Source: Streptomyces sp. MP131-18
Lineage (GTDB): Bacteria > Actinomycetota > Actinomycetes > Streptomycetales > Streptomycetaceae
Assembly: GCF_001984575.1 (NCBI RefSeq)
Contig: NZ_LZNS01000001.1
Span: 4,196,915 to 4,260,914 of the forward strand
Direction: 5' to 3'
DNA: 64,000 nt
Below, in pieces: positions 43,724-51,782 of this stretch; the stretch's first letter is position 1, and each line of letters begins with the position of its first letter. Both the position numbers and the translations under genes were made by a program. A model generated the notes under the pieces. It was not told the origin of the DNA. It saw only the letters and a list, made by a program, of their open reading frames with translations, and did no database searches.

Positions 43724-43954
43724 ATGTCCGTACACAACAGCGCCAGCGGCAACATCACCGGTCTCATCCAGGGCGGGGACTTCGGGTCGATCACTTTCGG
43801 GTCCGGTGGCCCCGCAGTCGACGGCGAACAGATGCTGAGCATCAGCGCTCAGACACGAGACACCATCGTCGGCCTGCTCGACCGCCTCGCCTCCCTCGAC
43901 CCGGAGACGGCCGCGGAGGCCCGGCAGACCGCCGAGCAGCTGCGAGGTCTCTGA
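43724..43954 (+). CDS. Small protein with GNITGLIQGGDFG motif
   Basis: A 76-residue protein. The N-terminus (NSASGNITGLIQGGDFGSIT) matches a short beta-rich signature seen at the ends of actinobacterial conflict-system and signalling proteins, followed by a helix (DTIVGLLDRLASLDPETAAE). Last plus-strand early gene before the minus-strand accessory zone. Function unknown. Confidence 0.6.
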   Translation: MSVHNSASGNITGLIQGGDFGSITFGSGGPAVDGEQMLSISAQTRDTIVGLLDRLASLDPETAAEARQTAEQLRGL

Positions 43955-44122
43955 GCTCGCAAACTCGGGCCATACGCCGTCGCGCGCTCCTTCCACCAGA
44001 GAGCTGAGTTGGGTTCGAGCGTTGAGCGTGGCCGGGGGACCTCGGACGGCGTGGCCAGTGCGTGATTCGCAAGCAGAACAGCGGACCGAGGAGATCGCGG
44101 CGACCAGCGACCAACTCCGGGT

Positions 44123-44446
44123 TCAGATGGTTGGTGTCAGGTCGCGGGCGGAGATCTTCTCCAGGTGTGCGGCGAAGGTCTGGCGGGCTTCAGGGGAAAG
44201 GCGGGCGAGGGTGACCATGGCTGTGATGATCACGTCGCATACCTCGGCTTCGACGTCTTGCCAGGTGTGAGTGTGCCCCTTGCGGGGGTTCTGACCGGTC
44301 GCTCCGAAGACTGCTTCGGCGACTTCTCCGGCTTCCTCCGTGATCTTGAGGATCTGGAGGAGGCGGCGCTGCTCTGCCGGGAGTGCGCTGCTGTGGTGTT
44401 CCAAGCGGGCGGCGAGGCGTTCGATTACGTCCCAGGTGTCGTGCAT
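44123..44446 (-). CDS. MazG-like nucleotide pyrophosphohydrolase
   Basis: A 107-residue all-helical protein. The metal-binding pattern is complete: E38-x2-E41 (ITEEAGEVAEAVFG) and E68-x2-D71 (EAEVCDVIITAM). Single-domain MazG-like enzymes hydrolyse NTPs or modified nucleotides; phage versions may lower stress alarmones or protect modified pools. ATG at 44446. It follows the endonuclease remnant on the minus strand. Confidence 0.85.
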   Translation of the reverse strand: MHDTWDVIERLAARLEHHSSALPAEQRRLLQILKITEEAGEVAEAVFGATGQNPRKGHTHTWQDVEAEVCDVIITAMVTLARLSPEARQTFAAHLEKISARDLTPTI

Positions 44447-44471
44447 GGGGTGCTCCGATTCGAGGTGAGGC

Positions 44472-44803
44472 TCAGCGGGCGCCTTCGGCGCAGGTGACGT
44501 GTAGGGCGAGGGCGGAGTGGTCGGTCAGGCCCAGTTCCCGAGGCCGGTGGAGGTAGCCGCAGGACAGCAGCCGGGAGTGATGGGCGGTGGCGAGGAAAGC
44601 GTGGTCGAAACGGTAGCCGTTGCCGCCGCGGCCGAACCAGGAGTGTTCGACGGTCTGGGGATGGAGGTGGCAGTAGGCGTCGGTCAGTCCGGCTGCGGCG
44701 AAGGAGCGGTAGAAGTCGTACTCCCACGTGCCGAAGACGGGGTAACGGGGGGCATGGTCGGGTTCGAGGATGTTGAGGTCGTCGGCCACGATGGCGCCTG
44801 CGC
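44472..44803 (-). pseudogene. Endonuclease/exonuclease/phosphatase, C-terminal remnant
   Basis: About 105 codons of the C-terminal part of an EEP-fold enzyme: VADDLNILEPDHAP (catalytic Asn), GRGGNGYRFDHAFL (Asp-His) and LTDHSALALHV (terminal Asp-His) are all in order. The N-terminal half, with the metal-binding Glu, is missing: the DNA joins directly to a truncated GNAT gene in another frame. Confidence 0.75.
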
Positions 44804-45102
44804 CAGTCAGGAACGGTGGTAACGCTGGAGAGATGGGCGGTCAGCCCTGCCCGGTGGCCCGGTCGGCAAAGTCCGCGGTGGATGAACCCCACGGCTGCCG
44901 AGGCGAGCCCGGACCTGTCCGGCGCGTCGATCACGAAGGCCACCAGGTCCGGATCTCGCTGGAAGAGGCGCCGGGAGAGGTCGTTGCCCAGAGTCGAGCG
45001 CCACCCTTCGTCGACCACCCGGCCAGCGCCGACTTCCACGTGCAGTCGTATCAGCTCGCCAACGTCCCCGAGAATCGCTCGGCGCGGCGCTGGCTTGCTC
45101 AC
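44804..45102 (-). pseudogene. GNAT acetyltransferase, N-terminal remnant
   Basis: About 100 codons: RRAILGDVGELIRLHVEVGA, then VAFVIDAPDRSGLASAAVGF and the strand HLSSVTTVPDWRRR, which in GNAT proteins leads into the acetyl-CoA loop (RxxGxG/A). Sequence stops at this loop and continues as the EEP remnant in another frame. The GTG at 45102 overlaps the stop of the kinase-like gene. A deletion between two formerly adjacent genes best explains it. Confidence 0.7.
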
Positions 45103-45992
45103 CAGGCGTTCCTCTTTTCCTTCAACACCAGCTCGCCGAGCTCCTCCGCCAACTCACGGGCGGAGGGCCGAGCATCCGGCTGGAATGCCAGCGCCCTGCG
45201 CAGCACCGCGCCGAAGTCGTCCCAGCCGAACGAACCGATTGCGTAGCGTGCCTGCCCGGAGGCGACCACCTCGCGCTTCGCCAAGAGATCACCCGGCGCG
45301 GGATCGACACCGGCTGCCTCGTAATCCACCGGCCACATCTCGGTCCAGCACCGCCACAGCGTCCCTCCCAGCGCGTACACGTCGGCCTGGGGTGTCGGTG
45401 TGGTCGGCTGGCCATCCAGCAGTTGCTGGGAGATCTCCGGTGCTTCCAGGTGCACGAGCATCCCCGTGTACGGGAGCCGTACGTCTTCGGGGAGAGCGTC
45501 GCCAGGGCCGTGGGCCAGGGCAAGGTCCAGGAGCCGTGACCGTTCGGCTGTGCGGATGACGTGCTCGGGCTGGAGGTCCCCGTGCGCCCATCCCTCCTGG
45601 TGGAGAGAAGCGAGCGCGCTGGCGGCGGAGGCTGCTGCCTGGAGCGAGTGGAGTCGCGCGGCACGGAGGAGCGGATTGTGGCGGACGCCAGCGAAATCCT
45701 CCCACAGAGAGGGGCCATGCCACCACGGCGTGGCCATCCAGGAGCCGCCGTCCGGCAGACGCCCGGCGCCCAGCACCCTGCCTGCGGTCTCTCCGATGGC
45801 GTGAATCACCGCCGCCTCCCGTGCTGGCAGCACGGCCCCCTCGCCATCGGGGGCTGCGGCCTTCACCGCCACCGTGACTCCGTTGATCACCTGCACACGC
45901 CACACCTGCGCGCCACGCCGGTTGGTCACTTCCTCGGCGTTGATCAAGGGACCGAAGTGCTTTCGGAGAGCGTTCGTCAGGTCATTCTGCAT
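45099..45992 (-). CDS. Protein-kinase-like protein (probable atypical or pseudokinase)
   Basis: A 297-residue protein with kinase-fold layout: ATP-lysine in VAVKAA (K44), Glu59, catalytic loop WAHGDLQPEHVI (H137-G-D139 with His where Asn144 is expected), LLDLALAHG instead of DFG, and a late-lobe segment ADVYALGGTLWRCW. The missing Asn and DFG point to altered activity. No membrane or sensor domain. ATG at 45992. Coupled to the truncated GNAT gene after it. Confidence 0.75.
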   Translation of the reverse strand: MQNDLTNALRKHFGPLINAEEVTNRRGAQVWRVQVINGVTVAVKAAAPDGEGAVLPAREAAVIHAIGETAGRVLGAGRLPDGGSWMATPWWHGPSLWEDFAGVRHNPLLRAARLHSLQAAASAASALASLHQEGWAHGDLQPEHVIRTAERSRLLDLALAHGPGDALPEDVRLPYTGMLVHLEAPEISQQLLDGQPTTPTPQADVYALGGTLWRCWTEMWPVDYEAAGVDPAPGDLLAKREVVASGQARYAIGSFGWDDFGAVLRRALAFQPDARPSARELAEELGELVLKEKRNAW

Positions 45993-46089
45993 TCCTGTCG
46001 TCCAATCGTTCTGCGCGGCTGATGGGAACTGTTACGGCTGCTCTGCCGTGGCAGCCGCTCCGGTGCTGCCGTTCGGGCGTGGCGGCGCC

Positions 46090-46960
46090 TTAAGAAGATG
46101 GCGGGTCACCCGGCCGAGGCGGGGTCTTGGCCTTGTACTCCTGGGCGGCTTGGCCGTAGACCTGCTGGCCCAGGGCGCGCAGCGTGGGGTCTGACGAGTC
46201 AGCCAGCTCGGCAGCGGCGTCCAGGACCTCTTCGAGCTCTTCGTCGCTGGCGCCTGGTGTGGCGGTCATGCTGTGGTTGGATCCTTCGCTTACGGTCGGT
46301 GAGGGAGCTGTCCGGACCAGGCGCGCACGGCCGGTCACGGGGTCGGCGTCGGGTGTCAGGCCCGGCACGGTCGTCCAGACCGACCGGCCATCGTCGCGCG
46401 CCGTCGAGACCGCGCGCGCCAGCTCGGGCGTGCCGGTCAGGAGGTCCGGGTCGCGTGCGGGGATCGCGGCGCGGACGGCGAGGATCCGCGTGGGGGGCGG
46501 CGCCACTCGGCTGCCGTCCCGGCATCGGAACTCCGTGGGGGAAACTTCCTGAAGAGCACGCCGATAGGGGTGTAGAGGCGCTTGAGTGCGCAGTGGGGCC
46601 AGGACAGGACGGCGGCCTGGCGGGCGCGACTGTTGTCCCATTCGAGCGCGATGACCTCGAACGGCAGGCGATGCCCGGCCTTCACCTGGTTGCGTACCCT
46701 TTCTGCGGCCTCGGCTCCCGCGGCGAACAGGGCGGTCTCGACCTCGACGGCGTGGGCCGCTGACGGCATGCGGTAGCGGGTCCACCAGGTCTGACCTGAT
46801 GCCATGGCCTGACCGAGATTCGGGCAGGCGTGGGCGACCGCCGCCGCGTACCGCGTGAGGCCGACTTCGACGGGGTCTTGGGTTCGAATGTCGGGCAGGG
46901 GCGGTACCCCGGCAGCCGGGAGGCCTGCCGGGGTACCGCGGTGTGCTGCGTGATGCTCAT
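46090..46960 (-). pseudogene. Hypothetical gene with apparent frameshift(s)
   Basis: The coding signal (VGLTRYAAAVAHACPNLGQA; ALEWDNSRARQAAVLSW; IGVLFRKFP) shifts frame at a G/C run at 46537-46541 and continues to the stop at 46090 (LEEVLDAAAELADSSDPTL; QVYGQAAQEYKAK). Near the start, an ATG at 46960 overlaps the upstream stop but its frame would have to shift again near 46897. Both shifts lie in homopolymers, so they may be sequencing errors. No family recognised. Confidence 0.55.
46901..46939 (-). terminator. Perfect 15-bp hairpin
   Basis: GCGGTACCCCGGCAG (46901-46915) pairs fully with 46925-46939 across a 9-nt loop. It lies right after the stop of the minus-strand gene ending at 46960, and may terminate it; it also overlaps the presumed start of the frameshifted gene. 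Confidence 0.65.
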
Positions 46961-47433
46961 CAGGAAGAGCCGCCGGAGGAACGGGGCGAGTACTGGAGGC
47001 CGTCCGGGTCCCGACGCAGCGTGGGCACACCGCTGTCATCGCCGTCCGGCTTCTGAGGCGAGCAGTCCCAGCTGGTTGCGATGTTCCCGGTGTAGCGGTA
47101 GGTGTCCAGCGTTCCCTGGTCGACGACTCCCTCAGCATCGGCGAACCAGATGTCCGGAAGTGCGCCGAACTGCTTCTCGTAGGCAGCGATCCAGTTCACC
47201 GGGCCCTCGCCGGCGAGTTCCACGTGCTGGATGGAAGCGCCGGCGTGCGTCCGGCAGAAGGCCTCGTACTGCTCGGGGTGGTCCAGCATCCGATGCCACG
47301 CGACATCGATGAAGCCGGAGAACATCGGCATCTCGCTGTTCGACGGCTGGCTGCGGGTGAGGTGGAAGAACCGGCCCAGCTCGGCCAGGGCCTCGTCCTC
47401 GGTGAAGGAAGGGCGTTCCATGAGTAGGGTCAT
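46960..47433 (-). CDS. Hypothetical protein (DUF1399/glycine-rich-domain-like)
   Basis: A 157-residue protein. The segment SGFIDVAWHRMLDHPEQYEA followed by FCRTH recalls the D-x-x-WH-x-H/M...Y-x-x-FC core of DUF1399 glycine-rich-domain proteins, a tentative match. ATG at 47433 with GGAG 11 bases upstream. Function unknown. Confidence 0.6.
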   Translation of the reverse strand: MTLLMERPSFTEDEALAELGRFFHLTRSQPSNSEMPMFSGFIDVAWHRMLDHPEQYEAFCRTHAGASIQHVELAGEGPVNWIAAYEKQFGALPDIWFADAEGVVDQGTLDTYRYTGNIATSWDCSPQKPDGDDSGVPTLRRDPDGLQYSPRSSGGSS

Positions 47434-47883
47434 TCGGGCGATATCTCCTAGATAGCGTTGTTGCGGTTGGTGCTCCCCTCCGCGCGTCGAGGACGTCACG
47501 GAAGGGCAGTACCGTCCGCTGCCGGTCGCATTTCTGCCGGCCGACGGCGGACGGAGCAGTTGCCGGGACAGAGGAGCGGTTCAGACGGGCCGTCTGGATG
47601 TGCTCCTGTGCCCCGGATGCGTGAACGGCGGCTCAGTGTGCGCCGGCCGCCATCGCGTGAGAACGGCTGGACGGCGAGTGGCGGTGCCCCCTCCGGGCCG
47701 GGAGCAGGGGCTCACCGGCCCGGAGGGGGGTGCAGGCCCGCACCGAAAGGGGGTGTGCGGGCCGGGCCGTCCCTCCTTGAAGGGGGTGAACAGGGAGGGA
47801 CGGCGCTCTCCCGCCCGGTGCCGGCTGGGGCCGTTTGCGCCGGGACCGCTCCGGAGCCGGGGCGGGAAGCGACGAGGCTGAGT
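47434..47883. other. Gene-free stretch with three tandem hairpins
   Basis: About 450 bases with no gene I can support. Between 47687 and 47804 are three adjacent stem-loops: 15 bp (47687-47701/47715-47729), 9 bp (47735-47743/47755-47763) and 11 bp (47766-47776/47794-47804), all perfect. They lie just beyond the stop of the Nudix gene on the minus strand. Confidence 0.75.
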
Positions 47884-48405
47884 TCACCCGGAGGGGGTGG
47901 TCCGTCTCCAGGCCGAGGTCACGATGGACGGTGGGTTACCAGTGAGGCAGGGCGCGGGATACTCCCCGTCCCGGACGGCTGCGGCGGCGCGGATGTGCCA
48001 TGCCATATACGGCTCCGCCTGTTCGGTCAGTTCGTCCTTGGTGAGCCAGAGATGGGAATGCGCTCCCGCTCCCAGTGCGATATCCGTGGTGTCCCGTTCG
48101 ACGGGGCCGCCGTCGAACACGATGGTGACGCCGTCGTGCGCACTCCCGCTCTCGCTGGGCATTTCGTGCACGACGAGCATCTTTCCGGGCGTGATCGTCA
48201 GGCCGGTCATCGTCAGACACGTCTGCTGGCAAGCCTTGTGGAAAGGGTCGTGGGCGTCGACGGGGCCGCCAGGCAGCCCAAGCACCCGCCGATCGCCGAA
48301 CTCCTGCTCCACCAGCAGGACACGGCGCTTATCAGAGCTGTAGATCAGAGCTTGTGTGTATATCTGCCGACCGGGAGAATCGGCGAATTCGTGCACGACG
48401 TTCAC
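47884..48405 (-). CDS. Nudix-fold protein lacking catalytic glutamates
   Basis: A 173-residue Nudix-type protein. The Nudix-box position (about residues 47-69, GGPVDAHDPFHKACQQTCLT then MTGL) keeps both glycines and spacing but has Thr/Thr/Met where the REUxEE glutamates should be, so hydrolysis is unlikely. It may bind nucleotides as a sensor. The GTG overlaps the stop of a 49-residue ORF (GTGA). A signature of repurposing is possible. Confidence 0.75.
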   Translation of the reverse strand: MNVVHEFADSPGRQIYTQALIYSSDKRRVLLVEQEFGDRRVLGLPGGPVDAHDPFHKACQQTCLTMTGLTITPGKMLVVHEMPSESGSAHDGVTIVFDGGPVERDTTDIALGAGAHSHLWLTKDELTEQAEPYMAWHIRAAAAVRDGEYPAPCLTGNPPSIVTSAWRRTTPSG

Positions 48406-48551
48406 GGGTGATTCCCTTCGTTCCGTGGCTGCGCTGGATCGACGACATCGGAACCTTCAGGACCGAAAATTTTGGCCAACAACTCCTCCTCCCGGCCGAG
48501 AGGAGTCGAGGTGGCATGTCTCACGGCAACGTCGAGGGCAAGACGGTTCAT
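48402..48551 (-). CDS. Small ORF coupled to the Nudix gene
   Basis: A 49-residue protein (MNRLALDVAVRHATSTPLGR...) with an acidic helix REEELLAKIFGPEG. GAGGGAG lies just before the ATG at 48551, and the TGA overlaps the Nudix GTG, so the two are probably co-translated. No family recognised. Confidence 0.5.
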   Translation of the reverse strand: MNRLALDVAVRHATSTPLGREEELLAKIFGPEGSDVVDPAQPRNEGNHP

Positions 48552-48699
48552 GGCTCCCTCGAGGTAGCCCGGCTGCGCTGTACGTTCGCGGACGCTCCGG
48601 TGGATGCGCCGTCGTTTCCGGCTCAACAGCCGTACCGTCAGCGACTGGCCCTTGAGACACCACCACCGGTGGCAGGCGCCGAGCCAGGTACGAGCCCTC

Positions 48700-49506
48700 C
48701 TAAGCACAGCTCGCCACCACCCTCGGGTACGTCGACGTCAGCGGAACCGGACGGGCGACGAACTCGTAGATTGCTTCGGCGCCTTCGGCCACGCAGCTCA
48801 CCAGTTCTCCGCGGCGCAGTCGCTCCAGCGTCCCGGAGCTGCCAGCCTCGGTGCTGATCCACTCGTGTAGGGCATCTGCGGCTAGCGGGTCTTGGTCTTC
48901 GAGGTCGATGGCGACCTGACCTGCACGGGCGACGAGCGTGCCCAAGGCCACCGCAGGGTCGTCGGTACACCAATCGCCAAGAGCCAGCAGACGAGATCCG
49001 TCGTTCTGCTTCCAGAAGTACGCCACGGATTCGATGCGGTAGAGGGCTCTCGCGTATGCCCCTTCGATGGGTCCCGAGGGGTTGGCTTTGACTTGGAACC
49101 AGACGGTCTTCCCGGTTCCGAAGTGTCGGGGATCGTTGAACCAGTCGAGGGTGCTGACGGCGCTCTTGAGCATCCACAAGCCTCGTCCGGAGGTAGCCGT
49201 CCAGTCGTCCGGCTCCTTGATCACCGGCAAGGTCGAGCAGGGGTCGGTCACGCGAACGAAGACCGCAGCGCCGACCTCCCGCAACTCCAGGACGCAGTGC
49301 CGATCGCCCGCGTGGCGCAGCACATTGGTGAGCAACTCGGACACCCCCAACACCACGTCGTTCCTGACGTGCTCGTCGAATCCCCATTCGTCGACGGCAA
49401 CGGCGGCCTCGTGACGCCAGCGCTGGAGGTCCCGACCCTCCGGCAGTAACTGAATGTCCCAGCAGCGGAACGGCGTGCACCTCTGGATCGGTTCAGCTAC
49501 GGCCAT
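48700..49506 (-). CDS. AbaA/RsbW-like ATP-binding regulator
   Basis: A 268-residue protein. Residues about 20-140 are an RsbW/HATPase_c domain: NDVVLGVSELLTNVLRHA (N-box with Asn), VRVTDPCSTLPVI (G1) and TATSGRGLWMLKSAV (G2). The C-terminal part is helical and not recognised. Divergent from the XRE gene at 49780, across about 270 bases of shared promoter DNA. This trio (ATPase, WhiJ-like XRE, DUF397) is a known Streptomyces developmental regulator set. ATG with GGAGGA upstream. Confidence 0.85.
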   Translation of the reverse strand: MAVAEPIQRCTPFRCWDIQLLPEGRDLQRWRHEAAVAVDEWGFDEHVRNDVVLGVSELLTNVLRHAGDRHCVLELREVGAAVFVRVTDPCSTLPVIKEPDDWTATSGRGLWMLKSAVSTLDWFNDPRHFGTGKTVWFQVKANPSGPIEGAYARALYRIESVAYFWKQNDGSRLLALGDWCTDDPAVALGTLVARAGQVAIDLEDQDPLAADALHEWISTEAGSSGTLERLRRGELVSCVAEGAEAIYEFVARPVPLTSTYPRVVASCA

Positions 49507-49779
49507 GGGGGTCCTCCGGCTGGGAGAGCAGGGTGCCGCCGACTCAGGGCGAAACGCCTGCTCACCCGAGACGTGAGGAGACGTCAACTCGCTTGAGCCA
49601 GCCGCCGCATGACCGAGAAGGCAGTACGGCAGCTTGATTCGTAGGCTGCCATGAGGGAACGTTGTCCGCAAGTGGCTGTACGCCAACTGTTGTTCGAAGC
49701 GAGATGGACTGAAGTCGGGAGGTTCCTGATGGAAGAGGTTCCCGAGGGCGGTAAGCTACCCGCGAAGGGAGGAGCTGCC
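49507..49779. promoter_or_regulatory. Divergent promoter region of the ATPase/XRE pair
   Basis: About 270 bases between the ATPase gene and the WhiJ-like XRE gene. It carries the GGAGGA and AAGGGAGGAG ribosome sites of the two genes at its ends. No clear long repeat was noticed. Confidence 0.5.
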
Positions 49780-50646
49780 ATGACGGACGCACAGCCCAAC
49801 CTCCACAGGAGGCGTCTCGGTCTACAGCTGAGGTCGCTACGCAAGGCAACCGGGATGTCGCTGGACGAGGCTGCCGAGAAGCTGGATCTTCCTGGCAAGC
49901 CGTCGCTCAGCCGCATTGAGAACGGCAAGCAGCGGGTGCAGCCGACGGCGATCTTCGGTTTCTTCGAGGTCTACGAGCTGGAGGACGAAGGGCGGCGTCA
50001 GTACATCAGGCAACTGGCGAAGCTCGCCGCCTCCGGCAAGCGGAGCAACCTCATCAACGAGTACCGACACGCCATCCCAGATCCCTTCGCCGAGTACCTC
50101 GACCTTGAGGAACTGGCAACCAAGAGCGAGACGTTCGCCTTCCTCATCCCCGGCCTCCTCCAGACGGAGGCGTACGCCCACGCCGTCGTCGAGAGCAGTC
50201 GCGGCTGGCAGCACCAGCGGGAGATCGCCAGCTTCGTCGAGCTACGCATGGCTCGGCAGAAGGTCCTGAGGAGACAGGAACCCCTCCATCTGTGGTGCAT
50301 TCTTGAAGAGGCCGCGCTTATGCGGCGCGTTGGTGGGAATGCCCTCATGAAGGAGCAACTACAGCATCTACTCAACGTGACCGAGGAGCTCGGTCACGTT
50401 CATGTTCAGGTGCTGCTCTTTGATCACGGGGCCCACACTGGGATGGATGGGAGCTTCCATCTCCTACACTTCCCAGCGGGCCCACCCGTCGCTGTGGTCG
50501 AGCCGATGACAACCTCTCTCTACCTGGAGGAAGACAAGCACTTGGCGCGCTACGAGACGGGGTTCAACCACCTGCGGGGCGAAGCCCTTCCCGCCAAGGC
50601 GGCTCGGGACTACATCAACAGAGTGATCAAGGAACGCTACACATGA
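49780..50646 (+). CDS. WhiJ-like XRE regulator with DUF5753 domain
   Basis: A 288-residue protein with N-terminal HTH (GLQLRSLRKATGMSLDEAAE; LPGKPSLSRIENGK) and a C-terminal DUF5753 domain (FAFLIPGLLQTEAYAHAVVE; FHLLHFPAGPPVAVVEPMTT). This two-domain form pairs with a DUF397 protein in Streptomyces. AAGGGAGGAG precedes the ATG. Its stop overlaps the DUF397 gene (ATGA). Confidence 0.9.
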   Translation: MTDAQPNLHRRRLGLQLRSLRKATGMSLDEAAEKLDLPGKPSLSRIENGKQRVQPTAIFGFFEVYELEDEGRRQYIRQLAKLAASGKRSNLINEYRHAIPDPFAEYLDLEELATKSETFAFLIPGLLQTEAYAHAVVESSRGWQHQREIASFVELRMARQKVLRRQEPLHLWCILEEAALMRRVGGNALMKEQLQHLLNVTEELGHVHVQVLLFDHGAHTGMDGSFHLLHFPAGPPVAVVEPMTTSLYLEEDKHLARYETGFNHLRGEALPAKAARDYINRVIKERYT

Positions 50647-50864
50647 TCAAGAAGGTCGACCTCACCAACGCGGTCTGGGCCAAGAGCGCCCGAAGCAACG
50701 GCGGCACCAACTGCTTGGAGGTCGCATTTGTCGACGGAGTCGTCGCCCTGCGTGACTCCAAGGACGTCGGTGACCCCAATGCCACGGTGCTGTTCATCTC
50801 GGAAGACGACTACCGCGCCTACATCGGAGGAGTCCAGGACGGTCAGAGGGACCTCCTGCCCTGA
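50643..50864 (+). CDS. DUF397 protein
   Basis: A 73-residue DUF397 protein (AVWAKSARSNGGTNCLEVAF; GVVALRDSKDVGDPNATVL). DUF397 partners bind WhiJ-like XRE regulators and relieve their repression in a toxin-antitoxin-like pair. Translationally coupled to the XRE gene. Confidence 0.93.
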   Translation: MIKKVDLTNAVWAKSARSNGGTNCLEVAFVDGVVALRDSKDVGDPNATVLFISEDDYRAYIGGVQDGQRDLLP

Positions 50865-51058
50865 CCTTGACGACGAGGCGTCCCCGTAGCCCTCTGCCAG
50901 GCACTCCCGGCAGAGGGCTGCCCATGTCCGGCCGGCGCTCGCTGCGACCGACCGGCAGGCGCACGATGAGGCATAGTCGGAGGGCGGTACCGGGTACCCG
51001 TTACCGCTCCTGAGGAGCCAGAGAAGGGACCGCGCTCGTCCCGGGCAGAGGAGAGTGG

Positions 51059-51508
51059 ATGCCACAGGACAGCCCGCGGGGAACATATCTTCAAGTCGCC
51101 GAGTCCATCCGCACGCGGATCGTCGAAGATCCTCATCTCGTTGACCTCCCGCCGGTCAGCAGGTTGATGGAAGACCACGGGGTATCGCGGAGCTTGGTTA
51201 CGCGTGCGCTGAAGAGCCTCCAGCGCGACGGCGTCGTCACATCCATTCAGGGCGCCGGCTGGCGCGTTGTCCGAAGCGAAGACGACGCGCGCCCCTTGGT
51301 GGACCGCATCCGTGCGGTCTTCGCTGAGGACTCCCTGGGGATCGGAGATACCTTCCCCAGCGAGGCGCAGCTGTGTGCGCGATTCGGACGCTCGCGCACG
51401 GCCATCCGCTCAGCCCTTGCCGAGCTTGAGGGTACCGGGCTGCTTGAGCGGGTCCCCGGAAAGCCGCGAACTGTGCGCGTCGTGCCCGAGGAGCAGACCG
51501 GCCCGTAG
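51059..51508 (+). CDS. GntR-like protein with two winged helices
   Basis: A 149-residue protein made of two GntR-type winged-helix modules: residues about 8-70 (TYLQVAESIRTRIVEDPHLV; VSRSLVTRALKSLQRDGVV) and about 80-140 (GDTFPSEAQLCARFGRSRTA; SALAELEGTGLLERVPGKPR). There is no effector domain, unusual for GntR proteins. ATG with GGAGAG upstream. Confidence 0.8.
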   Translation: MPQDSPRGTYLQVAESIRTRIVEDPHLVDLPPVSRLMEDHGVSRSLVTRALKSLQRDGVVTSIQGAGWRVVRSEDDARPLVDRIRAVFAEDSLGIGDTFPSEAQLCARFGRSRTAIRSALAELEGTGLLERVPGKPRTVRVVPEEQTGP

Positions 51509-51782
51509 CCTTGAGCGGCATGGGACTCACCGCCTCGGCGTGTCCGCTGGCCGAATCACTGCTTGCCGAAGCGCTCCCCGGGCCGCTGGGCTCATTGCCT
51601 TGGCGTGGCGGAGCGGGCCTGCACTCTCGCTCCCGTCCGCGGCGAGGATGTCGATCTGGCCGCGACTCGACCGGCAACGAAGCTGGCGCGCGCCTCCGCC
51701 AGCAGCGGCTCGGAGCACACCCGAACCACCGCAAGTACGTTCTTCCTGACCGCCGATTCGGGTGGGGGTGCGGGGTACCCGG
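51509..51782. other. Gene-free gap between GntR-like gene and antirepressor
   Basis: About 275 bases between two convergent genes. No gene, long repeat or clear terminator was noticed; overlapping frames lack start signals and typical codon use. Confidence 0.5.

Noticed and set aside
47458..48411. 317-codon plus-strand frame
   Set aside because: Antisense to the Nudix gene and across the three-hairpin stretch; no ribosome site or domain.
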